Assembly: GCA_004769085.1 (NCBI GenBank) | Contig: DUDS01000001.1 | Span: forward strand, 55,578-118,385 | Direction of reading: 5' to 3' | Source: Candidatus Melainabacteria bacterium SSGW_16 | GTDB lineage: Bacteria; Cyanobacteriota; Vampirovibrionia; 2-02-FULL-35-15 | DNA: 62,808 bases | Shown: piece after piece, positions 1 to 7,893 of the stretch | Layout of the letters: the number at the start of each line of letters is the position of its first letter | How positions within the stretch are numbered: position 1 is the first letter of the stretch | Made by a program: the position numbers and the translations under genes | Notes under the pieces: model-generated | The model's database searches: none | Seen by the model: only the letters and a program-made list of their open reading frames with translations | What the model was told of the DNA's origin: nothing

Positions 1-1069
1 CTAATAACTCAGAAATTGACTCTAATCCAATGCCAACTAAAATAGAAAATGGGACAATAAATGCAAAAAACAATCTCATGCCGGATTGGTATAAATATAA
101 ATGAGGAGTTGAAGCTAATAAAAGAGGGAAAAAGAACCATACAACTAGCAGCAAATTCAAAGGTTTAGATTTAAAAGGCTGCAAAAACAGCTTAACTAAC
201 CCTATTAAAAACAAAATGAGAGCTGGCAATGGTGTTCTATAAAGTACTTGCTGGAAGGGATAAAGATTAAAGTATTCCCTGGTACTAGTAGCAACTTCTC
301 TAGTTCTGGTAAACCATGAGCTCAAAAAGTGTAGCTTGTCATGTAGCCCCCAGAATGCTGGTGAAAAAAATAGAGATATCATCAAAGCAATAATTAGCAT
401 ACCTATAAAGCAGTGCAATTTTATGTTAAAAGAATTTTGTAACCGATTAATTTTTATTCTAAAAAGATATATTAGTATAACCCAAATCAATAAAATCAAT
501 GGAGAGATAAGTGCGTAAATCTTTATACAAATAGCTAGCCCGATACAAATAAAAAAAAGATAGAGGTATCTTAAATTATTTTCTAAATACCAGGAGACAA
601 AACTCATTATTGAAAGTGATAAAAAAATTGTTACTGGTATATCTTTAAGATTATTAAAGGTATGACCAAAGTAGTGTGGATAAGTTATAAACACTAGTAT
701 TGAAGCTAGCCCAACAATTTGACCAAAATATTTTTTTACAAAAAAGTAAAATGGCAACAAAAACAAACCTGACATTAGAGGCAGAATTAAATGTCTGGCA
801 GAAAGTTGATCTAAGAGGTTTAATTTGTCACAAAATATTCTTTTAGAAAGCTCAGAGAGCATAAAGGAAAATGCCCCGTGCATCTGCTCCCAGCTATACT
901 CGTTTTCTTTAAAGATGCCAGTTAGAATATAATCAAGATTTACTTTACCCTCATAATAATTTTTTGGGCTATCCATGATAGGACCATAATCATCAAGAAT
1001 AAATAAAGATGAAACAATAAAAATAATTGTTATAAGTAAAACGAGAATATCAACAGAGTGTTTTTTCAT
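1..1069 (-). CDS. GT-C type membrane glycosyltransferase, 3' part cut by window edge
   Basis: An open frame runs on the minus strand from an ATG at 1069 to the left edge without a stop, giving 356 visible residues. The protein starts with a hydrophobic segment (MKKHSVDILVLL...), then a luminal-type loop holding acidic residues (DDYGP near residue 28). About eight further hydrophobic helices follow, with a PHYFGHTFNNLKDIP stretch between helices. This layout (first loop with an acidic catalytic residue, many helices) is that of GT-C glycosyltransferases of the PMT/ArnT (GT39/GT83) group, which transfer sugars from polyprenyl-phosphate donors outside the inner membrane. The C-terminus lies outside the window, so donor and acceptor cannot be inferred. 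It is divergent to the oxygenase gene at 1238. Confidence 0.7.
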   Translation of the reverse strand, partial: MKKHSVDILVLLITIIFIVSSLFILDDYGPIMDSPKNYYEGKVNLDYILTGIFKENEYSWEQMHGAFSFMLSELSKRIFCDKLNLLDQLSARHLILPLMSGLFLLPFYFFVKKYFGQIVGLASILVFITYPHYFGHTFNNLKDIPVTIFLSLSIMSFVSWYLENNLRYLYLFFICIGLAICIKIYALISPLILLIWVILIYLFRIKINRLQNSFNIKLHCFIGMLIIALMISLFFSPAFWGLHDKLHFLSSWFTRTREVATSTREYFNLYPFQQVLYRTPLPALILFLIGLVKLFLQPFKSKPLNLLLVVWFFFPLLLASTPHLYLYQSGMRLFFAFIVPFSILVGIGLESISELL

Positions 1070-1237
1070 TTTGTACAATCATTTACTGATTTTAAGATTT
1101 TGCTTATTTAATTTTAAGCTTATGCTATGTAATACGGTTAAGAAGACAAAGAAAATTTAACCGAAGATAAAATTTACATTAATATAGTTGCTATAACCCA
1201 CAAACCGGTATAACCTAAAACACTAAATAAAAGAAAA

Positions 1238-2353
1238 ATGAGTTTAAGAGCAGAGGTTGTTAATTTATTTGCGGATCATGCTAGAAAACTAGCACCTGGT
1301 CCGGTTTTAAATTTTGAAGTTGGAAGAGCTGACGATCAAGCAATTACAGGTAACAATTCCTATGCTCAGACAGTAACAAGTGATCAATTTAATACTCCTT
1401 TTATCGTTCATAGTTCTTTCCTAGCATCAAAACTTGATACTGGATTAGAAAATCCAAGGCTAATACAAGCAGATGATTTATCCCCTGCTGAAGCTAACAA
1501 GCTGGAAACAGATACAAAAAGATTATTGGGCATAACGGATCTTAGTACTGACAAATTCGAATGTGAAATGGCTCTTAGATCTTCTTTACCAGATCATACT
1601 TTAGACAAGCTGGAGGATTTTTCGGCAGGTAACTTAGGTGCTACATCACTTTATTTAAGAGGCTTTCCTATTTGTCCGCAGACTGATCAAATCCTGCTTG
1701 GAGCAGGACAGGTACTAGGTAATTGTTTTGTAGAAACTTCTGAAACACCGCAGATTGTTCAGCATGTTAGTCCAAAAGCTAAAGAAGAACATTTACAGAC
1801 CAGTAGCAGTTCAAAAGTGCCTCTATATATGCATGTTGAAAATGTTGGAACTGACAGAGTTCCTGACTGGGTAGGGATTTTATGTGAGAGAAATCATGAA
1901 AGAGCACAAACTACAATAGTTGATCCTGTAGAGGTAATGAACCAGATGCTTATTGATGGAAAAATAAATGAAGTTGCATACTTATGGGAACCAATGTTCT
2001 GGATTCAGACACCTGCATCTTTTGGATCCGGCAGGAAAAGAACCTATGGACATAGTGTGTTTTCAGGAGATCTTAATAGACCATCTGCAAAAGCAGATTT
2101 TGCTGACATGGGATCTACTTCTATTCAACATGCAAATGCATTTGAACTTTTCAGGGATTACTGTGAAGATAGAGCAGCATCAGTTTGTCTTAATCCCGGT
2201 GATGTCTTGTTTATGAGAAACACCGGCTCAAAAGATCCTGCTAAAAACCATCTTCAGTGTATGCATGGAAGAGGAAGATTCACCCCTCATAGTGAACCTG
2301 GATTACAAAGGTTATTAAAAAGAGTTTTTGTGCAAGATAGAATTTCAGCTTAA
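1238..2353 (+). CDS. Fe(II)/2-oxoglutarate-dependent oxygenase, clavaminate synthase-like (TauD superfamily)
   Basis: The 371-residue protein carries the variant metal triad of the clavaminate synthase / arginine-asparagine hydroxylase branch. H199 and E201 lie in MHVEN (HxE instead of HxD). H343 lies in MHGRGRFTP, and 15 residues later R358 in GLQRLLKR sits where this family binds the 2-oxoglutarate carboxylate. The family hydroxylates or oxidatively cyclises free amino acids or small peptides; the substrate here is unknown. The N-terminal 130 residues are less recognisable. The start follows an A-rich stretch with no clear Shine-Dalgarno. A glycosyltransferase follows on the same strand 62 bp downstream, and nothing nearby looks like an antibiotic pathway. 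I am confident of the fold and metal site, not of the substrate. Confidence 0.75.
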   Translation: MSLRAEVVNLFADHARKLAPGPVLNFEVGRADDQAITGNNSYAQTVTSDQFNTPFIVHSSFLASKLDTGLENPRLIQADDLSPAEANKLETDTKRLLGITDLSTDKFECEMALRSSLPDHTLDKLEDFSAGNLGATSLYLRGFPICPQTDQILLGAGQVLGNCFVETSETPQIVQHVSPKAKEEHLQTSSSSKVPLYMHVENVGTDRVPDWVGILCERNHERAQTTIVDPVEVMNQMLIDGKINEVAYLWEPMFWIQTPASFGSGRKRTYGHSVFSGDLNRPSAKADFADMGSTSIQHANAFELFRDYCEDRAASVCLNPGDVLFMRNTGSKDPAKNHLQCMHGRGRFTPHSEPGLQRLLKRVFVQDRISA

Positions 2354-2415
2354 AGTATATAAAGCTTTAGGATTTCTGAGATTTTAACTGTGCTAAACTA
2401 GATCTGTTTATTTAA

Positions 2416-3342
2416 ATGAAAAAAAATCCTTTAGTAACTGTTGGCATTACCACCTATAATAGGACTAGACTGCTTCAAAAAGCTCTAAGCTCAGTAATCA
2501 GCCAAACATATCCTGATTTAGAAATTATTATAGTAGATGATTGCTCTCCTGAGGCTGAGACCGAGGTCTTAGTCAACAAAATGGCTCTTAAAGACAACCG
2601 CATTAAATACTACAGACAGGATAAGAGAATTGGAGCAGCTTTAAACGTAAACTATCTGCTGGAAAAAGCTACTGGTGAATATTTTATGTGGCTGTGTGAT
2701 GATGACTGGATAGGAAGTGATTATATTGAAGAGTGTTTATCTTTTATTCTGGAAAAGCCGGAGTATTTATTGGTATCAGGAAAAACTATTTTTTATTTGA
2801 GCGACAAATATCTACATGAAGGAGAAATTATAGACAGCGAGGATAAATCACCAACAAAAAGAACACTTGATTTTTATGACAGACATCTGGGAACAGCTAA
2901 TTGTCCTAATTTTGGAATAATAAATTTAAAAAAATTATCGGCTCTCAGATTAAAAAATATTCAGGGACATGACAATGTATGGGTTGCAAATATTGCTTTT
3001 TTAGGAAAAATTAAAACACTTGATAATGTTTATATCTACAGACAGCTCGGCGGTGCAAGTCAAAGCCTGAAAAAACTAGCTCTTACGTTTAACTATTCTG
3101 AATTTGAATTAAAATATCCATTTATTGCCTTATGGGCAAACATAATTAAAGATATTGCCTGGGAATCAAAAACATATAAAACTTTAAATCTATTTCAAAG
3201 GCTTTATCTGTTATTCAGGCTGACAATATTAATATTATTTAATTCAGGAAAGTACATTAATAGATATAAAACCCGCAGCATGTTCTTTGATAAAGAGCCA
3301 TTCTCATTCCCAAGAGAGCTGACAACAGTAAGCACACAATAA
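2416..3342 (+). CDS. Family 2 glycosyltransferase (GT-A fold)
   Basis: The protein has 308 residues. The N-terminus reads VTVGITTYNR, then SVISQTYPDLEIIIVDDCS, the nucleotide-binding part of the GT-A fold. CDDDW around residues 95-99 is the DXD-type metal and donor site. The last third has a hydrophobic stretch near residues 265-280 that may associate with the membrane. It probably transfers a sugar from a nucleotide donor during surface glycan assembly. It follows the oxygenase gene on the same strand and ends just before a terminator-like hairpin. Donor and acceptor cannot be read from sequence. Confidence 0.88.
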   Translation: MKKNPLVTVGITTYNRTRLLQKALSSVISQTYPDLEIIIVDDCSPEAETEVLVNKMALKDNRIKYYRQDKRIGAALNVNYLLEKATGEYFMWLCDDDWIGSDYIEECLSFILEKPEYLLVSGKTIFYLSDKYLHEGEIIDSEDKSPTKRTLDFYDRHLGTANCPNFGIINLKKLSALRLKNIQGHDNVWVANIAFLGKIKTLDNVYIYRQLGGASQSLKKLALTFNYSEFELKYPFIALWANIIKDIAWESKTYKTLNLFQRLYLLFRLTILILFNSGKYINRYKTRSMFFDKEPFSFPRELTTVSTQ

Positions 3343-3351
3343 TCTTTGGTT

Positions 3352-3380
3352 AACCTCAGTAAAAAGAGGTTTATATTTTG
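3352..3380 (+). terminator. Rho-independent terminator after the GT2 gene
   Basis: AACCTC (3352-3357) and GAGGTT (3366-3371) form a 6-bp stem around an 8-nt A-rich loop, followed on the plus strand by TATATTTT. It lies 10 bp after the stop of the glycosyltransferase and before the convergent antitoxin gene. The stem is short, so strength is uncertain. Confidence 0.5.
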
Positions 3381-3405
3381 CTAGTAAATCTATCAAACAA
3401 AAAGT

Positions 3406-3684
3406 TTATCTTGATTTCCTTGGCGACTTAATCGATTTTAATTTTTCTTGCAATATTTTATTGACAAGCACATCGGGTAAAATCCCTTGCTCGTTTGCAA
3501 GAATTGCTAACTCATTTGATACTTTCTTATCCAGAGAGCAATAAATCTTTTCTCTTTTTATATCAACATCAAAATTTATCTTCTTGACTTGACCAAGAAA
3601 ATCAGTTAAATCATGAGAATCCCAAAACTCACCCACTTCTTCATATGATTTAGATTTTGAAACAGAGCTTTTATTTTTTTTCAT
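3406..3684 (-). CDS. BrnA/CopG-type antitoxin of a BrnT-BrnA toxin-antitoxin pair
   Basis: The protein has 92 residues, lysine-rich at both ends. The central part EFWDSHDLTDFL followed by a short beta strand (KIYCSLDKKVSNELAILA) and a helix ending NKILQEKL matches the CopG-antitoxin family (ribbon-helix-helix type). These proteins neutralise a cognate RNase toxin and repress their own promoter as dimers. The gene starts inside the 3' end of the upstream BrnT-like toxin gene: the ATG at 3684 overlaps the restored toxin frame by 14 bp. That overlap is the usual toxin-antitoxin operon arrangement. The antitoxin looks intact while the toxin is broken. Confidence 0.75.
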   Translation of the reverse strand: MKKNKSSVSKSKSYEEVGEFWDSHDLTDFLGQVKKINFDVDIKREKIYCSLDKKVSNELAILANEQGILPDVLVNKILQEKLKSIKSPRKSR

Positions 3685-3954
3685 AGTTCTTCTTCTCTTT
3701 AACTGTCATACTTCTAGCTGATATTATTAAAGCATCTTTGTTATTTTTATACACAAAAAAGACTATTAATAACGACTACCATTGGTTTTACCAAGTGCAG
3801 AATAAACATTTTCTCCTTTTCTAAACCCATTTTCAACAAACAGAAAGAATGGTTTATTATTTAGAACTTCTATTACTTCGCGTTTACTTACCCCATGTTT
3901 GACGTTAATCTTATTTACAATATATTCAAGCCAGACTATTTCCTTAATCTTCAT
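3671..3954 (-). pseudogene. BrnT-like toxin gene with a one-base frameshift
   Basis: The frame opening at 3954 reads VKHGVSKREVIEVL and GENVYSALGKTNGSRY, typical of the BrnT RNase toxin family, and then stops at 3766. In the next frame the sequence continues as FFVYKNNKDALIISAR and SMTVKEKKNYEKK, which is the expected C-terminal half with the family's SAR motif. It ends at 3671, inside the antitoxin start. One extra T after the RY codons (about 3769) would join the two parts into about 94 residues, a normal length. As written the product loses its C-terminal half, so it is probably inactive. A sequencing error or natural frameshifting are alternatives. Confidence 0.75.
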
Positions 3955-4028
3955 ATGAATTATTATAAATTAATGCTGAAATAAAAGCTGTAACCGAGAG
4001 TATCATTATATTCTTGGATTAGTAAATT

Positions 4029-4964
4029 ATGCGTATAGTAATCACAGGCGGAGCAGGTTTTATAGGATCACATCTGGTGGATATGTTTCTTTCACTTGGT
4101 CATGATGTAGTAGCAATCGATAATTTAATTACCGGAAAAAAAGAAAATCTTACCGTCCATAAAAATCTGACTTTCCTTGATCAGAATGTTTACAAATATA
4201 TTGAGGTAGATGGAAGGGTGGATTGGGTAATGCACTTTGCAAGCCCTGCTTCACCTATTGATTTTACAAAATATCCCATACCAATTTTAAAAGTAGGCTC
4301 AAGCGGGACCATAAATGCCCTCGGACTTGCAAAAGCAAAAAGCGCAAAATTTTTTCTGGCTAGCACTTCTGAGGTTTATGGAAATCCTCTTGAGCACCCA
4401 CAGAAAGAAACATACTTTGGTAATGTAGACCCAATCTCAGAGAGATCAGTATATGATGAGGCAAAAAGATTTGCTGAAGCAGTTACAATGGCATATCACA
4501 GATTTCATAAAACTGATGTAAGAATAATCAGGATATTTAATACCTATGGACCCAGAATGCGTCCAGAAGACGGAAGGGTAATTTCAAACTTTATTTCCCA
4601 GGCTCTTACAAACAAATCCATAACTGTTTATGGGAATGGAACCCAGACCAGAAGTTTTCAGTATATTTCAGATTTAATTGAGGGGGTTCTAAAACTCATA
4701 GATGTAAAATTCCATGAACCCATAAATCTTGGAAATCCAAAAGAATATACAATTTTAGAAGTTGCAAATATTGTAAAAAAACTTGCCGGATCAAATAGTG
4801 AAATTGTCTTTAAACCTCTTCCCGAAGGAGATCCGGCACGAAGGAGACCAGACATAACAAGAGCTAAACAAATACTAAAATGGGAACCTAAAGTTACATT
4901 AGAAGAAGGATTAAAGAAAATGATAGAATACTATAAATCAGTACTTCAGTTCCAGGGGCAATAA
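4029..4964 (+). CDS. UDP-glucuronate decarboxylase (UDP-xylose synthase), SDR family
   Basis: The protein has 311 residues and an extended short-chain dehydrogenase fold. The NAD-binding glycine motif is GGAGFIG (7-13). The catalytic set is TSEVYG (113-118) and YDEAK with Y142 and K146. [15 protein letters not shown] and RSFQYISDL are diagnostic of UDP-glucuronate decarboxylases, which oxidise C4, lose CO2 and reduce back to UDP-xylose. It acts in the cytoplasm and supplies nucleotide sugar for the glycosyltransferases in this window. The related dTDP-glucose 4,6-dehydratases are less likely. It is divergent to the toxin-antitoxin pair and 17 bp upstream of the aminopeptidase gene, probably co-transcribed with it. 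Confidence 0.85.
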   Translation: MRIVITGGAGFIGSHLVDMFLSLGHDVVAIDNLITGKKENLTVHKNLTFLDQNVYKYIEVDGRVDWVMHFASPASPIDFTKYPIPILKVGSSGTINALGLAKAKSAKFFLASTSEVYGNPLEHPQKETYFGNVDPISERSVYDEAKRFAEAVTMAYHRFHKTDVRIIRIFNTYGPRMRPEDGRVISNFISQALTNKSITVYGNGTQTRSFQYISDLIEGVLKLIDVKFHEPINLGNPKEYTILEVANIVKKLAGSNSEIVFKPLPEGDPARRRPDITRAKQILKWEPKVTLEEGLKKMIEYYKSVLQFQGQ

Positions 4965-4981
4965 CCATAAAGGGAATTTAT

Positions 4982-5830
4982 ATGACTGACAAAAAACTAA
5001 AAGTTTTAATTTCAGCAGATCTTGAAGGTGTAAGTGGTGTAGTACATCCTCAGCAGACATCACCAGGATCTCCAGACTATAAAGATGCAGTAATGCGGTG
5101 GACACAGGAATTAAATGCAGTTGTTACAGGACTCAGGGAAACCGGTGTTGAATTAATTGTAATTAACGATTCACACAATCACATGAGAAATTTAAACAAT
5201 TCTATGATTAACAATGCAATTGTTGTATCAGGATGGCAGAGACCGCTGTCTATGATTTGCGATGTAGATAAAGTAGTTTATGATGCATGTTTTTTTACCG
5301 GTTACCATACCATGGCTGGTTCAAAATCCACACTAAGCCACACCTACAGACCAAGAGTAATAAAGGAAGTTTTTATAAACAAAGTTCAGGTCGGTGAGAT
5401 TGGAATAAATGCTGCTATGGCAGGTTTTTATAATGTACCTGTAGTATTTATTTCAGGCGATGAGGATACCTGTCATGAAGCACAGGGACTGCTTGGAGAT
5501 CAAATAGTAACTGTACCTACAAAAAAAGGACTCAGCCGTTATGCTGCAATGTCTTATCCTTTTGATCTCATATTAAAAAACCTAAAATTAGAAGCATCAA
5601 GAGCAGTAAAAGAAAAAGAAAAATGGAAAGTTTATAAGGTTACATCACCATGTACTCTGCTGGTTACATTTACTGAACCAAACCACGCAGATGCATGTGA
5701 ACTTATTCCCGGTGTAAAAAGAATCAGTGATAATCAGGTGGAATTTACACATCAGCTTTATCCTGTTGTGTATAAATGTTTTCTGGCTATGGGAGCATTG
5801 GCTGTATCGAGAGAAGAAGTAATTACATAA
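4982..5830 (+). CDS. M55 family D-aminopeptidase (DppA-like)
   Basis: The protein has 282 residues. Zinc-ligand positions known from Bacillus DppA are all found with a constant offset: D13 and E15 in SADLEG, H65 in NDSHNH, H109 in TGYHTMAG, and a glutamate near 139 in VQVGEIG. H120 corresponds to the DppA catalytic histidine. The family forms ring-shaped decamers that cleave D-amino-acid dipeptides such as D-Ala-D-Ala, possibly for peptidoglycan recycling. The gene lies between a nucleotide-sugar gene and rplK, same strand. No signal peptide is seen, so it is cytoplasmic. Confidence 0.85.
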   Translation: MTDKKLKVLISADLEGVSGVVHPQQTSPGSPDYKDAVMRWTQELNAVVTGLRETGVELIVINDSHNHMRNLNNSMINNAIVVSGWQRPLSMICDVDKVVYDACFFTGYHTMAGSKSTLSHTYRPRVIKEVFINKVQVGEIGINAAMAGFYNVPVVFISGDEDTCHEAQGLLGDQIVTVPTKKGLSRYAAMSYPFDLILKNLKLEASRAVKEKEKWKVYKVTSPCTLLVTFTEPNHADACELIPGVKRISDNQVEFTHQLYPVVYKCFLAMGALAVSREEVIT

Positions 5831-5875
5831 TAAAGACTTTTTGATTTTATATTAATGTGTTAAATTATTACCTCT

Positions 5876-6316
5876 ATGGCAGCTCCTACTAAAAAGAAAA
5901 AGAAATTACATACTCAAATTAAGCTTCAGATAGAAGCAGGAAAGGCAAATCCTGCTCCACCAATCGGACCAGCTTTAGGTCAGCATGGTGTAAATATCAT
6001 GGCATTCTGCAAAGAATACAATGAAAAAACCAAAGACAAAGCCGGTCAGATTATTCCTGTAATTATAAGTGTCTATGAAGACAGATCTTTTACTTTTATT
6101 ACTAAAACACCCCCTGTTTCCGACATGATTAAAAAGAAAATTAAAATCGAAAAAGGATCAGGTGTTCCAAACAGGGAAAAAGTAGGAAAAATTTCACTTA
6201 AGCAAATTGAAGAAATTGCAAAAGATAAAATGCCAGATTTAAATGCCAGAGAAATTAAAGCAGCCATGAATATAATCATGGGCACAGCAAGATCTATGGG
6301 GGTAACGGTAGAGTAG
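5876..6316 (+). CDS. rplK: 50S ribosomal protein L11
   Basis: The protein has 146 residues. An N-terminal lysine run precedes [20 protein letters not shown], the hallmark of L11, and the C-terminal rRNA-binding domain ends [19 protein letters not shown]. It binds the GTPase-associated region of 23S rRNA. The start at 5876 is the only Met before the motif. rplA follows after a 68-bp gap that contains a hairpin, the usual L11-L1 order. nusG and secE, often upstream, are absent; a DppA-like gene takes that place. Confidence 0.97.
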   Translation: MAAPTKKKKKLHTQIKLQIEAGKANPAPPIGPALGQHGVNIMAFCKEYNEKTKDKAGQIIPVIISVYEDRSFTFITKTPPVSDMIKKKIKIEKGSGVPNREKVGKISLKQIEEIAKDKMPDLNAREIKAAMNIIMGTARSMGVTVE

Positions 6317-6317
6317 G

Positions 6318-6335
6318 GGCTTATCGTAATAAGCC
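6318..6335 (+). promoter_or_regulatory. Hairpin in the rplK-rplA intergenic region
   Basis: GGCTTAT (6318-6324) and ATAAGCC (6329-6335) form a perfect 7-bp stem with a 4-nt CGTA loop directly after the rplK stop. No U-tract follows, so it is not a classic terminator. It closely resembles the hairpin after rplA. It may partly attenuate, stabilise an mRNA end, or take part in L1 autoregulation; the last is only a possibility. Confidence 0.4.
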
Positions 6336-6384
6336 TAAAATGGAGGGTGGGAGATTTATTAAAATCGCTTGAACCACAAAGAAT

Positions 6385-7107
6385 ATGCAAACACTAACAA
6401 AAAGAAAAAAACAAATTGCTGAGCTTTTAGGGGATAAAAAGTCTTATACGCCAAAAGAAGCAATATCAAAAATAAAAGAAGTTACAAATAAAATAAAAAC
6501 CAAATTTGATCAGACTATAGAACTGGCAATCAGGCTTGGTGTTGATCCAAAACAAAGCGATCAGCAGGTAAGAGCATCTGCAGTACTTCCTGGCGGTACA
6601 GGCAAAAAAATAAAAATAGCAGTAATTGCCCGTGGCGAAAAAGTAAAAGAAGCTGAAAAGGCTGGTGCAGACACTGCAGGCTCTGAAGAATTAATCGGGA
6701 AAATAGAACAGGGATGGATGGATTTTGACAAACTGGTTACTACACCGGATATGATGTCACAGCTTGCAAAGCTTGGTAAGATTTTAGGTCCAAAAGGATT
6801 AATGCCAAATCCAAAAGATGGTACAGTCACAGCTGATCTGTCAAAGGCAATAAAAGAACTTAAAGCAGGTAAAGCAAGCTTCCGTGCAGAAAAAGACAGC
6901 GGAATTGTACATGTAGCAATAGGAAAAGGATCATTCAGCGAAGAAAATCTGCTTAAGAATTTCTCTGCAATAATGGACAGCATAACCAAAGTTAGACCAA
7001 GCAGAGCAAAAGGAATTTATATCAGATCAGTTTATGTAAGCTCTACAATGGGACCAGGATTAAAAGTAGATGTAACCTCACTTGATGAACTGCACGAGCA
7101 CCATTAA
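6385..7107 (+). CDS. rplA: 50S ribosomal protein L1
   Basis: The protein has 240 residues. [20 protein letters not shown] and [19 protein letters not shown] are the L1 signatures. L1 forms the mobile stalk at the tRNA exit site and in many bacteria represses its own L11-L1 operon by binding the mRNA. The ATG at 6385 lacks a close Shine-Dalgarno; the purine-rich GGAGGGTGGGAG lies about 35 bp upstream. A hairpin follows the stop codon. Confidence 0.97.
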   Translation: MQTLTKRKKQIAELLGDKKSYTPKEAISKIKEVTNKIKTKFDQTIELAIRLGVDPKQSDQQVRASAVLPGGTGKKIKIAVIARGEKVKEAEKAGADTAGSEELIGKIEQGWMDFDKLVTTPDMMSQLAKLGKILGPKGLMPNPKDGTVTADLSKAIKELKAGKASFRAEKDSGIVHVAIGKGSFSEENLLKNFSAIMDSITKVRPSRAKGIYIRSVYVSSTMGPGLKVDVTSLDELHEHH

Positions 7108-7113
7108 ATAGTA

Positions 7114-7135
7114 GGGGCTTGATTTATCAAGCCCC
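7114..7135 (+). terminator. Strong hairpin after rplA (probable terminator)
   Basis: GGGGCTTGA (7114-7122) and TCAAGCCCC (7127-7135) form a perfect 9-bp stem with a TTTA loop, starting 7 bp after the rplA stop. No T-run follows, so termination may be weak or Rho-aided. The same base pairs could work from the opposite strand behind the convergent tRNA-Leu. Confidence 0.55.
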
Positions 7136-7140
7136 TAACG

Positions 7141-7214
7141 TGCCCTTGTTCAGAATCGAACCCGCATGACTTTATACAAACCGACATAAATTTAAAGACT
7201 CCGTTAGAGGCTAT
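7141..7214 (-). pseudogene. Decayed tRNA-Leu copy (3' part)
   Basis: The sequence from 7141 follows the intact tRNA-Leu at 7223-7309 closely. The same eight bases open it at the acceptor 3' side, then come a recognisable T-arm (CAGAATCGAACCCG), variable arm and degenerate anticodon region. Small deletions and substitutions break the anticodon arm, and the D-arm and acceptor 5' strand are missing. It lies 9 bp from the functional copy, so a tandem duplication followed by decay is the simplest reading. A remnant attachment site is an alternative. Confidence 0.6.
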
Positions 7215-7222
7215 AAAAAAAC

Positions 7223-7309
7223 TGCCCTTGGCCAGAGTCGAACCGGCATGGACTTATACAGCCCGACGGATTTTAAGTCCGTTGCGTCTACCATTCCGCC
7301 ACAAGGGCA
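7223..7309 (-). tRNA. tRNA-Leu (UAA anticodon)
   Basis: Read on the minus strand, the gene starts TGCCCTTGTGGCGGAATGG and ends with the T-arm GGTTCGA and acceptor CAAGGGCA. Acceptor strands pair over 7 bp. The anticodon loop CTTAAAA carries TAA. The long variable arm between anticodon and T-arms fits a class II leucine tRNA. Length is 87 nt and CCA is not encoded. Confidence 0.95.
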
Positions 7310-7319
7310 TAACTTCATT

Positions 7320-7808
7320 CTAATCTAAATAAAAAACAGTAACAATCTTATGCTGCATATGAGCATATTCTATGGCTTCTTTGAGAGTGTGGCTGTCATG
7401 ATACAGGAAACAAATAAGCTGGTGTGAAAGTTCAACTATTTCCCGGTTACAAATTCTGCTTGCATCAGCAAGTGTCATATTTTGCCTGTCCGGATGTTCT
7501 ACTACACCTTTAATTCCTATAAGGACATTCTGAACATCGCTCGGCTGCTGACCAATTGTCTGGGGAAGAATTATTTCAAGTTTGTTCTGATCAGCTCTGC
7601 ATGCACCTTTTATAACTGCTGCATTTACTCCCAATGCACCACCGCTGGTTATAATTGTGTTACCACTTACAATAAGAGCATATGATAATATCTCTACAAG
7701 CTGCTGATGCATTAGAGAAAGATTTCTGGTCCCAATTATTGCAATTCTTCTAGTACCTATGTTCTGTATTAACTTTAATTCTTCAACTAAAGTATCAACA
7801 GTAGGCAT
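7320..7808 (-). CDS. SLOG/DprA-like Rossmann-fold protein
   Basis: The protein has 162 residues from the first ATG. RRIAIIGTRNLSL then NTIITSGGALGVNAAVIKGA is the DprA/SLOG nucleotide-binding pattern, and the end is SHTLKEAIEYAHMQHKIVTV. It resembles a short family annotated in Cyanobacteria as DNA recombination-mediator protein A. It lacks the full length of DprA, so a role in DNA uptake is not shown. The coding frame continues upstream of 7808 to 7856 (REVIYGAEKKPGGGAGQLT) with no ATG, GTG or TTG. A good ribosome site (AAGGGAG) lies 7 bp before an ATT codon at 7856-7854, so the true start may be that ATT. It is divergent to the helicase gene. Confidence 0.7.
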   Translation of the reverse strand: MPTVDTLVEELKLIQNIGTRRIAIIGTRNLSLMHQQLVEILSYALIVSGNTIITSGGALGVNAAVIKGACRADQNKLEIILPQTIGQQPSDVQNVLIGIKGVVEHPDRQNMTLADASRICNREIVELSHQLICFLYHDSHTLKEAIEYAHMQHKIVTVFYLD

Positions 7809-7893
7809 TGTAAGCTGACCAGCTCCACCACCAGGTTTTTTTTCAGCACCGTAAATAACTTCTCTCCCTTATGCCAAAATCATCTTAGGACCT

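Noticed and set aside
5837..5866. Promoter for rplK from TTGATT and TAAATT
   Set aside because: The spacing is only 14 bp, so it is not a credible sigma-70 promoter.
6561..6989. Minus-strand frame of 142 codons opposite rplA
   Set aside because: rplA is certain and the antisense product is a composition artefact.
7320..7808. Calling the SLOG protein a true DprA
   Set aside because: It lacks the length and the winged-helix and SAM-like parts of DprA; only the Rossmann core is shared.
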